In this document: in pieces, positions 54,334 through 63,245 of the stretch
Layout of the letters: each line of letters begins with the position of its first letter
Numbering within the stretch: position 1 is the stretch's first letter
Assembly: GCA_016025055.1 (NCBI GenBank)
Contig: CP065590.1
Span: 4,030,001 to 4,094,000 of the forward strand
DNA from: Chryseobacterium indologenes
GTDB lineage: Bacteria; Bacteroidota; Bacteroidia; Flavobacteriales; Weeksellaceae
Length of the DNA: 64,000 nucleotides
Direction of reading: 5' to 3'
Made by a program: the position numbers and the translations under genes
The notes under the pieces: generated by a model
What the model saw: the letters and a program-made list of their open reading frames with translations, nothing else
Databases searched by the model: none
What the model was told of the DNA's origin: nothing

Positions 54334-54707
54334 GTTTTTTTGATAAAATATTCGGAGGAAAAAATGAAACCCCTGATCAAAAATCTTTCTGGAAAAAGAT
54401 CGAGTCTGAAGAAGATCTGGCAAAAGCCATTGAAAGCTCTTTTAACCATAAAATAGCCATATTCAAACATTCAACTAGCTGTTTTATCAGCAGGACCGTA
54501 TTGAAAAACTTTGAAAAGGAGGTTGAAAACTCAGGTCAGCCGGTGGAGATCTATTTTCTGGACTTACTGGCTCACAGACCTGTTTCCAATAAAATTGCCA
54601 CAGATCTTGAGATAAGACATGAAAGCCCACAGCTGATTGTTATTGAGAACGGAAAGCCTGTCAACAGTGCTTCACATCAGGATATTTCATTAAGCCAGAT
54701 CATATAA
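54330..54707 (+). CDS. ytxJ: Bacillithiol system redox-active protein YtxJ
   Basis: 125 residues, thioredoxin-like fold. A single active-site Cys in FKHSTSCFISR (about residue 50) matches the monothiol YtxJ/bacilliredoxin-like family, which removes bacillithiol from oxidised protein thiols. The cis-Pro segment is SPQLIVI. Cytoplasmic. Third gene of the operon; it overlaps the Crp-like gene by 1 bp. Its presence argues that this organism makes bacillithiol. Confidence 0.88.
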   Translation: MSFFDKIFGGKNETPDQKSFWKKIESEEDLAKAIESSFNHKIAIFKHSTSCFISRTVLKNFEKEVENSGQPVEIYFLDLLAHRPVSNKIATDLEIRHESPQLIVIENGKPVNSASHQDISLSQII

Positions 54708-55303
54708 TGAAGAATATTAATAATTATTTAGCCAAAGTCCTGAATGTTCCTCTTCAGAATGTGAATACCTGCAGCCTGCATTATGAAGTAAAAAAGATCC
54801 CTAAAAATCAGTTTCTGCTTCAATATGGAGAGATTTGCCGGCATATTTTTTTCGTAGAAAAAGGTCTTCTGAAGATGTATTCTATAGATAAAAACGGAAA
54901 AGAGCATATCATTCAGTTTGCCCCGGAAAGCTGGCTTATTTCGGACAGAAGCAGTCTTTATTTTAATGAAAAATCAAATTATTATATAGAAGCTGTGGAA
55001 GACTCTGAAGTATTATTCCTTCATCCCGATTTCTTCAATAAACTGGTGGAACAGTTTCCGAACAGTATTGAAAGAAGTGACTTCCTGTTACAGAAACATA
55101 TCAGAAGCCTTCAAAACAGAATCAATTCTCTATTGGGCGAGACTGCAGAAGAAAGATATATGAAATTTATTAAAATGTATCCGGATTTATTGTTGAGAGT
55201 TCCCCAATGGATGATTGCCTCTTACCTGGGAATTACCCCTGAAAGTTTAAGCAGGGTAAGAAAAGAACTGGCAAGGAAAAACTTTGTTCCCGATAAAAAA
55301 TAG
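54707..55303 (+). CDS. Crp/Fnr-family transcription regulator
   Basis: 198 residues. The N-terminal cyclic-nucleotide-binding-like barrel (LLQYGEICRHIFFVEKGLLK region) lacks the Arg/Ser phosphate-binding cassette of CRP, so cAMP binding is unlikely. There is no N-terminal Cys cluster, so it is not an Fe-S FNR. The C-terminal HTH recognition helix has GITPESLSRVRKEL, close to the ESLSR pattern of FNR-type DNA readers. Last gene of the bacillithiol-linked operon and the likely regulator of thiol stress genes. Confidence 0.9.
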   Translation: MKNINNYLAKVLNVPLQNVNTCSLHYEVKKIPKNQFLLQYGEICRHIFFVEKGLLKMYSIDKNGKEHIIQFAPESWLISDRSSLYFNEKSNYYIEAVEDSEVLFLHPDFFNKLVEQFPNSIERSDFLLQKHIRSLQNRINSLLGETAEERYMKFIKMYPDLLLRVPQWMIASYLGITPESLSRVRKELARKNFVPDKK

Positions 55304-55406
55304 AAAAAGGCCGGAAGAAGGAGCCTTTGATCACTGTTGACTCAATAGTGTTAAATCTCTTTTATAGTAAAGTAGTAGACCTTCCATCTTCCAGCCTTCT
55401 TTTCCC

Positions 55407-56828
55407 TTACTTCACATAAATCTTTTTAGCAAGGCTTCCGACTTGTCTGAGCTTCGTTTTTGTGTCTTCCGACCATGGGAGCCCGATGCAGAGCCTCATG
55501 CAGTTTTCAAACTGATCCTGGAAGGTAAACATTCTTCCGGGGGCAATACTTATATTCTGTTTAATAGCCAGATCATAAAGCTGGGTTGTTCGGATAGATT
55601 CATCAAATTCTACCCACAGCGATAATCCTCCCTGCGGGCGGCTTGTTTTTGTTCCTTCAGGAAAAGATTCTGCAATGGTTTGCACATAATTCTGATAATT
55701 ACTTTGCAGGGTTTTGCGAAGTTGATGGAGATGTTTTTCATATCTGCCAGATTTCAGAAAGTTGGCGACAGCTTCATTTACAATGGAAATCGAAGATGTG
55801 GAATGCAAAAGTTTAAGCTTTAAAATTTTATCGATGTATTTTCCCGGAGCAATCCATCCGACACGGTAACCGGGAGCCAGAGTTTTTGAAATAGAACTGC
55901 AGTACAGTACACTTCCGTTTTTATCAAATGACTTACAACATTTTGGGCGGGAATTTCCAAAATAAAGATCTCCATAGACATCATCTTCAATCAGCGGAAT
56001 ATTATTTTCAGAGAGAATTCTTACGACTTCCTTCTTATTTTCATCTGGCATGCAGCTTCCCAAGGGAGAGTTAAAATTGGGAATCAGCAGGCACAGATCA
56101 ATTTTAGGAATTACTTTCTTTAAAGCCTCAATTTCAATTCCTGTGGTAGGATGGGTAGGGATTTCCAATACTTTTAATCCTAATCCGTTGGCCAACTGCA
56201 AAATTCCGGGATAACAAGGGCTTTCAATGGCAATAGTATCTCCGGGCTTACCTAAGGCCATCAGGCAGAACGAAAGGGCATTCATTCCGCCATTGGTTGT
56301 CACGAGATCCTTTTCATGGAGGTTTCCGCCCCATTGCAGAGATCGCACAGCAATCATCCGTCTTAATTTCAGGTTTCCCTGTAATTCTTCATATTCGGTT
56401 CCGCCTTCTTTTAATTCGCGGATCGCATGTACAATTTCTTTTTTGAGCTTCGCCTGAGGCAACAGATCTCCGGACGGAATTCCGATGGAGAAAAAGGTAA
56501 CATCTTTCCGCCCCATATTTTCATAGACTTTACTGATCAGCTCGTTCGGTTCGTCATTATTGGCCATCAAAGACGGGCGGCTTACCTCAGGCAAGGGAAG
56601 TTTTACCGATAGTAGCTGGCTTACAAAGTAACCGGATTGCGGTTTTGATTCTACCAATGACTGGGATTCAAGTTCCAGAAAGACCCGTTTGGCAGTGTTC
56701 ATACTTACCTGATGTTCCTGGCAAAGCATCCTCACTGACGGAAGCTTGTCTCCGGCTTTTAAAACCCCTGTTTTGATCTGGCTGGCAATACCTTCCGCAA
56801 TCTCCGTATATAAAAATTCTTTACTCAT
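55407..56828 (-). CDS. MocR-type GntR/aminotransferase transcription regulator
   Basis: 473 residues. An N-terminal winged helix of the GntR family (IKTGVLKAGDKLPSVRMLCQEHQVSMNTAKRVF) is fused to a fold-type I aminotransferase domain with PLP Lys in SSISKTLAPGYRVGW and the TTNGGMNALSFCLMAL and NFNSPLG segments. These regulators use PLP as effector and commonly control divergent genes. It is divergent from an EamA transporter with 96 bp between starts, so control of that exporter is likely. Confidence 0.94.
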   Translation of the reverse strand: MSKEFLYTEIAEGIASQIKTGVLKAGDKLPSVRMLCQEHQVSMNTAKRVFLELESQSLVESKPQSGYFVSQLLSVKLPLPEVSRPSLMANNDEPNELISKVYENMGRKDVTFFSIGIPSGDLLPQAKLKKEIVHAIRELKEGGTEYEELQGNLKLRRMIAVRSLQWGGNLHEKDLVTTNGGMNALSFCLMALGKPGDTIAIESPCYPGILQLANGLGLKVLEIPTHPTTGIEIEALKKVIPKIDLCLLIPNFNSPLGSCMPDENKKEVVRILSENNIPLIEDDVYGDLYFGNSRPKCCKSFDKNGSVLYCSSISKTLAPGYRVGWIAPGKYIDKILKLKLLHSTSSISIVNEAVANFLKSGRYEKHLHQLRKTLQSNYQNYVQTIAESFPEGTKTSRPQGGLSLWVEFDESIRTTQLYDLAIKQNISIAPGRMFTFQDQFENCMRLCIGLPWSEDTKTKLRQVGSLAKKIYVK

Positions 56829-56848
56829 TTTTTTAAACTGTGCTCATG

Positions 56849-56856
56849 CAAATATA
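56849..56856 (-). promoter_or_regulatory. -7 promoter box for the MocR-type gene
   Basis: Minus-strand TATATTTG, a perfect TAnnTTTG, 21 bp before the start at 56828. Confidence 0.55.
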
Positions 56857-56891
56857 CAAAACTGATACTGTGTTTATTTATTTTTCCTTTC

Positions 56892-56899
56892 TAATTTTG
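56892..56899 (+). promoter_or_regulatory. -7 promoter box for the EamA gene
   Basis: TAATTTTG, a perfect TAnnTTTG, 25 bp before the ATG at 56925, facing away from the MocR-type promoter. Confidence 0.55.
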
Positions 56900-56924
56900 C
56901 TCCATACAATTAAAACTTTAAAAA

Positions 56925-57808
56925 ATGATGACAGATACAATTTCAAAAGATCAGGCAGTAAGTGGATGGATCAATGGTTTCATAGGGGTATTGTTGTTTA
57001 GTGGTTCGATGCCCGCAACAAAATTGGCAGTCATGGAAATGGATCCCATATTTGTTACCATTGCCCGGGCCGTCATTGCAGGGATATTGGCGCTTTCAGT
57101 CTTATTACTATATAAAGAAAAAGGCCGGCCAAAAATCAGATATTTTCATTGGTATTGGTCTCTATAGGATGTGTTATAGGGTTTCCGCTGCTTTCTTCAC
57201 TGGCATTGCAGTATCTGACTTCCGCTCATTCGATTGTTTTCCTGGGAATGCTTCCTCTGGCTACAGCTATTTTTGGTGTTTTCCGTGGAGGAGAGAGGCC
57301 ACATCCGATCTTTTGGTTTTTTTCTGTTATCGGAAGTCTTCTGGTGATAGGATATGCTGTATCACAAGGGATTTCAGCTTCGCCGGTAGGAGATATTTTG
57401 ATGCTGCTGGCAGTGATTTTATGCGGGCTTGGCTATGCAGAAGGGGCTAAGCTTTCGAAAACTTTAGGCGGATGGCAGGTGATTTCATGGGCTTTGGTGC
57501 TGTCATTACCTGTTATGCTCCCGTTATTCTTCATTTACTTTCCGGCAAATCTGGAAACTGTTAGCTTTAAAGGCTGGTTTGGTCTGGGATATATTTCTTT
57601 GTTCAGCATGTCTATCGGGTTTATATTCTGGTATAAAGGATTGGCGCAGGGAGGAATTACTTCTGTGGGACAGCTTCAGTTATTACAGCCATTCTTTGGA
57701 TTAGCTTTGGCTGCCTATCTTCTACACGAACAAGTGAGCATGGGAATGCTAGGCGTTACAGTGGGTGTGATTTTATGTGTAGTAGGAACAAAAAGATTTG
57801 CGAAATAA
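56925..57808 (+). pseudogene. EamA/DMT-family transporter, broken by a one-base frameshift
   Basis: The first ~72 residues (MMTDTISKDQAVSG to KEKGRPK) run into a stop at 57165. The rest (starting NQIFSLVLVSIGCVIGF) continues in another frame to 57808. The switch falls in an A5 run at 57131-57135; one extra A gives about 294 residues and ten transmembrane helices, the standard EamA two-repeat layout. It would be an inner-membrane exporter of metabolites or amino acids. It is divergent from a MocR-type regulator, its likely controller. Probably an intact gene with a sequence error. Confidence 0.85.
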
Positions 57809-57822
57809 TAAAAAATAATCAA

Positions 57823-57840
57823 TTATGATTGAAATCATAA
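57823..57840 (+). promoter_or_regulatory. Crp/Fnr-type operator at a class II position
   Basis: TTATGATTGAAATCATAA: 8-bp inverted repeat around a 2-bp centre, or ATGAT-N4-ATCAT in Fnr-box terms. The centre (57831.5) is 30.5 bp before the -7 box TACATTTG. A matching box stands before 59236. Confidence 0.65.
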
Positions 57841-57861
57841 GCTAGCATAATGATATTAGCC

Positions 57862-57869
57862 TACATTTG
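57862..57869 (+). promoter_or_regulatory. -7 promoter box of the small lipoprotein gene
   Basis: TACATTTG followed by ATAG, a perfect TAnnTTTG, 24 bp before the ATG at 57893. Confidence 0.62.
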
Positions 57870-57892
57870 ATAGACCACTAAAAAATATTATT

Positions 57893-58138
57893 ATGAAATT
57901 GATTATGCTTCTACTGCTTACAGGACTTTTGGTTCTCAGCTGTAAAAAAGAAATAAAAACGGAACGTTCGGTCAGGACAGACAGTGTAATTATTGATACG
58001 GTTAGAACAGATACTGTAGTCACCGGAAATCATGTATCTCCACCTGGCAAAACAGATACAATAGTAAGAAGAGGCGATAACGGCTCTAAAAAGTTTAGCG
58101 ATACCGCTACAATGCCTAAGAGCAAAAAATCCAAGTAA
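57893..58138 (+). CDS. Small lipoprotein of unknown function
   Basis: 81 residues. Lipobox VLSC (Cys at residue 17), then a low-complexity Thr/Val/Asp/Lys tail (SVIIDTVRTDTVVTG) that is probably disordered. No family. It is preceded by a Crp/Fnr-like box at a position typical of activator sites, so it may belong to the regulon of the Crp/Fnr gene that follows it. Confidence 0.7.
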   Translation: MKLIMLLLLTGLLVLSCKKEIKTERSVRTDSVIIDTVRTDTVVTGNHVSPPGKTDTIVRRGDNGSKKFSDTATMPKSKKSK

Positions 58139-58162
58139 TAAAATTTACCCGTCATATTTGCA

Positions 58163-58198
58163 AAAAACCCGTTTTCGCTTTATGGAAATGGGTTTTTA
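58163..58198 (+). terminator. Terminator after the small lipoprotein gene
   Basis: AAAAACCC / GGGTTTTT outer stem with inner TTTC/GGAAA pairing, ending in a T run, 25 bp past the stop. Confidence 0.75.
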
Positions 58199-58436
58199 AT
58201 TTTTAGATATTACGGAAAATCTAATAATTTCTTTTTAAAATAATGTTAATGATAAGATTAATTTAATATTAAATTATAAACAATAAAATTATATACAATG
58301 ATAATTAATAATAAAATTAACTTTATTTAACGTTTAGATAAATATACAAGGCTCGATATTTGCATGATAAACAAAGCGTCCCAATGATATTTTTACTAAG
58401 ATTAAGAAGAAGAAACCAACACCAAAAACAATTATT

Positions 58437-59032
58437 ATGGTTATCAATGAGAGCATTTTACGATCAGCGGGAGCAGAAACGAGAGATTACAGACCCACAG
58501 AAAACTTATTCTGTGAGGGAGATATACCCAGTTATTACTATCAGATCATCAAAGGGGAAGTAAAACTGAACAATTATAATGAAGAAGGCAAAGAGTTTAT
58601 CCAGAATTTTTTATCTGAAGGGCAAAGTTGCGGAGAATCGGTACTTTTTATAGATAAGCCTTATCCGATGAATGCTGAAGCTATTACAGATTGTAGTGTT
58701 CTGAGACTTCATAAATCTGTTTTTTTACAATTATTAAAAAATTCCCCGAATTATACATGGAGGTAAACAGTTTTTTATCTGAACGCCTCTATTACAAATT
58801 TGTAATGATGATGAATAATTCTTCCCAACATCCTTTCACCCGATTGAAAGGTCTTATGGATTATCTTAAAAGTTTCCAGGAAGATATGAGCCCGTATTCT
58901 TTTGTCGTTCCGTTTACGAGGCAGCAAATGGCCAGTCTAACGGGAATATGCGTAGAAACCGCGATAAGAACAATCAAACATATGGAAAGGGACAATATTG
59001 TCAGAATTAAAAATCGTAAAATACTTTATTAA
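58437..59032 (+). pseudogene. Crp/Fnr-family regulator, broken by a one-base frameshift
   Basis: The first ~100 residues (MVINESILRSAGAE to LQLLKN) run into a stop at 58766. The HTH half continues in another frame (FPELYMEVNSFLSERLYYKF and onward) to 59032. The switch falls in an A6 run at 58736-58741; one extra A gives LLKKFPELYMEVN and a normal 198-residue protein. The recognition helix is TGICVETAIRTIKHM, with the Glu and Arg of Fnr-type readers but Ile in place of Ser. No Fe-S cysteines are present. It lies between two promoters with similar Fnr-like boxes. Probably intact in the real genome. Confidence 0.85.
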
Positions 59033-59198
59033 AGATCGTTACGAACAAATTTATTTTCCTCTAATCTCCTTTGGAATTGATGAAATCTTCCGCACGTATC
59101 AGGTGCGGAAGATAAATATAACACCTGAAATACAATATTTAGAAGAAGATCAAGTAAACTTACGATAAAAAGCGAAATTCTTGATGAATATCAGTTAA
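59033..59198. other. Intergenic region
   Basis: About 165 bp without ORFs. A weak inverted repeat (CTTCCGCAC / GTGCGGAAG) at about 59088-59111 could end the regulator transcript. Confidence 0.5.
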
Positions 59199-59216
59199 CA
59201 TGATTCAGGTCATAAA
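59199..59216 (+). promoter_or_regulatory. Crp/Fnr-type operator at a class II position
   Basis: ACATGATTCAGGTCATAA: core ATGAT-N4-GTCAT, 13 of 18 positions identical to the box at 57823. The centre (59206.5) lies 29.5 bp before the -7 box. Confidence 0.6.
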
Positions 59217-59235
59217 AAAATGACTTATTATCACT

Positions 59236-59243
59236 TACATTTG
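59236..59243 (+). promoter_or_regulatory. -7 promoter box upstream of the DUF892 gene
   Basis: TACATTTG followed by ATAT, a perfect TAnnTTTG, sharing its context with the box at 57862. The next gene starts 415 bp later, so the leader is unusually long. Confidence 0.58.
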
Positions 59244-59658
59244 ATATATAATTTTCAGTACAACTTCTTACAGCTTAGTAAAAAAGGAGCGTAGACAGGC
59301 ATTACCTTTTTATTATCAATTCGAGTTATGCGAATCAAATGGGTTGCCGTCTCTTACGAGTCACGGGGCTGCATATCATTTAATATTAACATATGGAATT
59401 ATAGTATGAATTACCATTTTTAAAAATAGTATTTCAGTAAAAAATATATGTCGGACCACAGAAACTGATAGAATATTATGAGTTTGGGATAAGCTTCAAC
59501 ATTAAAAAATATACTCCGGACCGGTAAGTCTGAGAGCAAATCTTCCGAACAATAGGCATTCGGAGGCAGACGTAATTCATAATTCTTTTTCCTTGATTGT
59601 CCCTTCCATCAGCAAAATGAAGGGACGATCTTTAAAAACAATAAACACCACTTCAACC
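59244..59658 (+). other. Long leader before the DUF892 gene
   Basis: About 415 bp between the promoter and the DUF892 start. No ORF with convincing features. Some self-complementary stretches are visible (for example TTCCGAA / TTCGGA near 59542-59565). It may be an untranslated leader or hide a small RNA; no known riboswitch was recognised. Confidence 0.4.
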
Positions 59659-60249
59659 ATGACACACAATATCACTGAAACCAAAAATTCCTCTTCAACA
59701 AAGAAGACAACAACAAAAATAGACAATGCCACTGTAAAACGTGAAGAGATGAAAAATTCTCCGCTCCACAAGTTCTTTGTAAATGCTCTGAAAGATATTT
59801 ACTATGCTGAAAATGCAATTCTTGAAGCCTTGGAAAAAATGCAGGATGCAGCCACTACAGAAGAATTAAAAGATGCCTTTGAAGACCATCATCTCCAAAC
59901 TCAGAAGCATGTAAAACGTCTCGAAAAGGTTTTCCAACTTATCGATGAAAAACCTGAAAAGAAAGAATGTAAGGCTATCAAGGGAATCATCGAAGAGGGA
60001 GAAGAAGTCATCAAATCCACAGAAGAAGGAACCGCCACAAGAGATGCTGCACTCATTATTGCTGCCCAAAAGGTAGAACATTATGAAATCGCCACGTATG
60101 GAGGCCTTGCCCAGCTGGCCATTACCATGGGGCATGATAAAGCCGCCGATCTTCTTGAACGGACTCTTGAAGAAGAGGAAGACACTGATTACCATCTTAC
60201 GGAAATCGCAGAGACATCCATCAATTTTGATGCGGAACAGGAAGACTAA
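59659..60249 (+). CDS. DUF892 ferritin-like protein (YciE/YciF type)
   Basis: 196 residues from the ATG at 59659; an in-frame ATG at 59593 would add 22 residues of non-helical sequence. A Thr/Ser/Lys-rich tail of about 35 residues precedes the four-helix domain: FFVNALKDIYYAENAILEAL (Glu ligand), FEDHHLQTQKHVKRLE, KVEHYEIATYGGLAQLA and TLEEEEDTDYHLTEIAE, supplying a di-metal site. The family is induced by osmotic, desiccation or general stress and is thought to bind iron. It heads a run of stress genes that ends with a catalase. Confidence 0.88.
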   Translation: MTHNITETKNSSSTKKTTTKIDNATVKREEMKNSPLHKFFVNALKDIYYAENAILEALEKMQDAATTEELKDAFEDHHLQTQKHVKRLEKVFQLIDEKPEKKECKAIKGIIEEGEEVIKSTEEGTATRDAALIIAAQKVEHYEIATYGGLAQLAITMGHDKAADLLERTLEEEEDTDYHLTEIAETSINFDAEQED

Positions 60250-60291
60250 ACGTTTGGCCTTGCGGCTTGTTTTATTTGGCTTATTCTAACC

Positions 60292-60609
60292 ATGAAATCA
60301 AAAAGTATGGATTGTCAGAAAATAATAAGAACCTTGAAACACAAAGACTTTATCAAAGTAACCAACGAGGGAAAGTGGTTTGAAGACGGAGCAGCGATCT
60401 ATGCCAAAGAAATAAAAGACAATATCTTTTTATTATTTGTCATTCTGAAAGATATAGACATCGAAAATATTCAGGCCCTTATCGCTCATTTTGACAGCTT
60501 CGGCAGTATCGGCTTAAAAAAACCGGAACAGATCATGTTTTACCTCTCGATCAGGGATAAAGAAGACCTTCATTATTTTGAGCAATATTTAAAGACGTCC
60601 ACAAACTAA
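60292..60609 (+). CDS. Protein of unknown function in the stress cluster
   Basis: 105 residues, alpha/beta, no signal peptide or membrane segment. Contains LKHKDFIKVTNEGKWFEDGA and IENIQALIAHFDSFG. No family was recognised. It is on the same strand 42 bp after the DUF892 gene and 13 bp before another unknown gene. The spacing suggests one transcript. Confidence 0.7.
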   Translation: MKSKSMDCQKIIRTLKHKDFIKVTNEGKWFEDGAAIYAKEIKDNIFLLFVILKDIDIENIQALIAHFDSFGSIGLKKPEQIMFYLSIRDKEDLHYFEQYLKTSTN

Positions 60610-60622
60610 TAACCTTATCAAT

Positions 60623-61003
60623 ATGATTTTTGAAAATGAAACTTTACAGCATTCCGGGTTGTACGACAAAAATAATGCGCTGGAAAATGAATCTTTATTT
60701 CCGGTTATTATTAATTCTTATGGGGTTACTGCTTTTCTGATCAAGTCATTGGAAAAGATAAAAAATAACGCAACATGTGAAATCCTGAAAGGAGCAATAA
60801 ATACTTACATAGAAGAATATCTCCTTCATATCCGTGAGTTTCATACTCAAAACACCAGTGAAATCAATGACGCAGATGCAGAAATACGATATGAATCTCC
60901 CTCTTTTACTTTATATGCTAAAACAGCCTATTACAAAGTATTGAAGGAAGAAGAATACATCAATAAGCTTCTGGGTGTTCTGGAAAAAGGCAGCACGGAG
61001 TAA
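60623..61003 (+). CDS. All-alpha protein of unknown function in the stress cluster
   Basis: 126 residues, mostly helical, with regularly placed Glu/His (EEYLLHIREFHTQN, EEEYINKLLGVLEKG). It resembles a four-helix ferritin-like or DUF2383-like bundle, but I cannot confirm a family. It lies 13 bp after the previous unknown gene and 57 bp before the catalase. Confidence 0.68.
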   Translation: MIFENETLQHSGLYDKNNALENESLFPVIINSYGVTAFLIKSLEKIKNNATCEILKGAINTYIEEYLLHIREFHTQNTSEINDADAEIRYESPSFTLYAKTAYYKVLKEEEYINKLLGVLEKGSTE

Positions 61004-61060
61004 TTTGCTGACCAAACCTTTCTGAACTGCTTTTATAATAGACCAACACAAAAAAAGAAT

Positions 61061-63207
61061 ATGAATATGGACATTAATGAAAAAAACAACAAAAAGACAG
61101 ACCAACTTCAATCTCATACCACTTCCAACGAAGGCGAAAAACTGACAACCAATCAGGGATTAAAGATCAATAATAACCAGGATTCCCTTAAAGCCGGAGA
61201 AAGAGGTCCGTCATTGCTGGAAGATTTTATCCTAAGAGAGAAAATTACTCATTTTGATCATGAAAGAATTCCTGAAAGGGTAGTACATGCCAGAGGATCC
61301 GGAGCCCATGGTGTATTTAAGCTGACCAAAAGTATGGCGGCCTACACCAAAGCAAAATTTTTAACAGAATTAGGAAAAGAAACTCCGGTTTTTGTACGAT
61401 TTTCTACAGTAGCAGGAAGCAAAGGAAGTACAGATCTGGCCAGAGATGTCCGTGGATTTGCCATTAAATTTTACACGGAGGAAGGAAACTATGACCTTGT
61501 AGCCAATAATATGCCTGTATTTTTCATTCAGGATGCAATTAAATTCCCGGATCTCATCCATGCAGTAAAACCTGAACCGGACAACGAAATTCCACAGGCG
61601 GCTTCTGCCCATGATACATTCTGGGATTTTATCTCTCTGATGCCTGAAAGTATGCATATGATCATGTGGCTGATGAGCGACAGGGCGATACCGAGAAGCC
61701 TCAGAATGATGGAAGGATTTGGAGTTCATTCCTTTAAATTTATTAATGAAGAAGGAAAAGTTCATTTTGTGAAATTTCATTTCAAACCCAAATTAGGTGT
61801 CCATTCAGTAGCATGGAACGAAGCTCAGATTATTTCAGGAGTAGATTCCGATTTTCATAAAAGAGATCTGTGGGAAGCTATAGAAAACGGAGACTATCCG
61901 GAATGGGATTTTGGTGTACAGCTGATTCCCGAAGAAGATGAGCATAAATTTGATTTTGACCTTCTTGATCCTACTAAACTGGTGCCGGAAGAAGAAGTTC
62001 CCGTAGAAATCTTCGGAACATTAACGTTAAACAGAAATCCGGATAATTTCTTTGCAGAAACAGAACAGATCGCATTCCATCCCGGACATATTATTCCCGG
62101 AATAGACTTTACCAATGACCCGCTTTTGCAGGGAAGATTATTCTCATACACCGACACCCAATTATCGAGACTCGGCTCGCCGAACTTCCATGAAATCCCC
62201 ATCAACAGATCGATCAATACTGTTCACAATAACCAAAGGGACGGGCATATGAGGCAACAGATCGTCAAGGGAAAAAGCAGCTACGAGCCCAATTCTACCG
62301 GAGGAGGATGTCCTTTTCAGGCTATGATGTCGGAAGGAGGTTTTGTATCCCAGCAGGAAAGAGTTTCAGGAGTTAAAATCAGGGAAAGAAGCAGGAGTTT
62401 TGTGGATCATTATTCGCAGGCAAAGCTATTCTACAACAGCCAATCAAAACCGGAAAAAGAACACCTTCAGAATGCACTTATTTTTGAACTGTCTAAGGTC
62501 ACATTACCGGAAGTTAGAGAGCGCCTCGTCGGACAGCTTGCCTACATTGATATGACACTTGCTTCAAGAGTAGCAGAAAAATTAGGAGTAGAAGTAAAAA
62601 AACTGGAATGGCCGAATCAGAGCTTACCTGCAGACAGTAATATCATAGAACTTCAAAGCGAAGAGAGAGAACCCAATACAAAGACATCCGGGGCCTTAAG
62701 TATGCAGAATACCGTAAAGAATACCATCAAAAGCAGAAAGATAGGATTTATTATGACTAACGGTATCAACGGCGGATCCGTAAATGACATGAAAGTAGCA
62801 CTTGAAAAGAAGGTGCCGGAGTTGAATTCATTGCACCGAGTCTTGCTAAAATAAAAGCCGATGACGGCTCAGAAGTTACTCCCAAACATTCTTTGACCAG
62901 TACTGCCAGTGTTTGTTTTGACGCCCTTTTTATTTGCCCGGGAGAAGGATCAGTAAAAGAACTGATGATTCCGGAAAATAAACATCTTGTACTCCATTTT
63001 ATTAACGAAGCTTATAAACATTGTAAAGCGATTTACTTCGGGGCAGATACAGAACCGTTATATCATAACAGCAACGTTGCTTCAAAAAAACATGAAGATC
63101 CGGCAATCGTTACCTGGGAAGATAAAACCCCGATGGAAAAATTCATCAAAGCAATAGAAAAGCACAGAGTCTGGGATCTGGAAATGGAGCGAAATGCGCA
63201 ATCATAA
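61061..63207 (+). pseudogene. katE: Large-subunit (HPII/KatE-type) catalase, broken by a one-base frameshift
   Basis: The haem domain is complete: distal His H76 in RVVHARGSGAHG, distal Asn in VANNMPVFF, and proximal Tyr in RLFSYTDTQLSRLG. The C-terminal class I glutaminase-like domain starts (IGFIMTNGINGG) but leaves frame in an A4 run at 62805-62808. The next frame continues GAGVEFIAPSLAKIKADD to a stop at 63207; one extra A gives ALEKEGAGVEF and about 715 residues, the normal large-catalase length. It breaks down hydrogen peroxide in the cytoplasm during stress or stationary phase. It sits at the end of the DUF892 gene run. Probably intact in reality. Confidence 0.9.
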
Positions 63208-63245
63208 CATATCCTTCACACCAATCACTTAAATATAAAATAGTT

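Noticed and set aside
11036..63207. Phase variation as explanation of the frameshifts
   Set aside because: The runs are only 4-7 bases, the genes include a catalase and a cytoplasmic regulator, and all are one-base losses; sequencing error is simpler.
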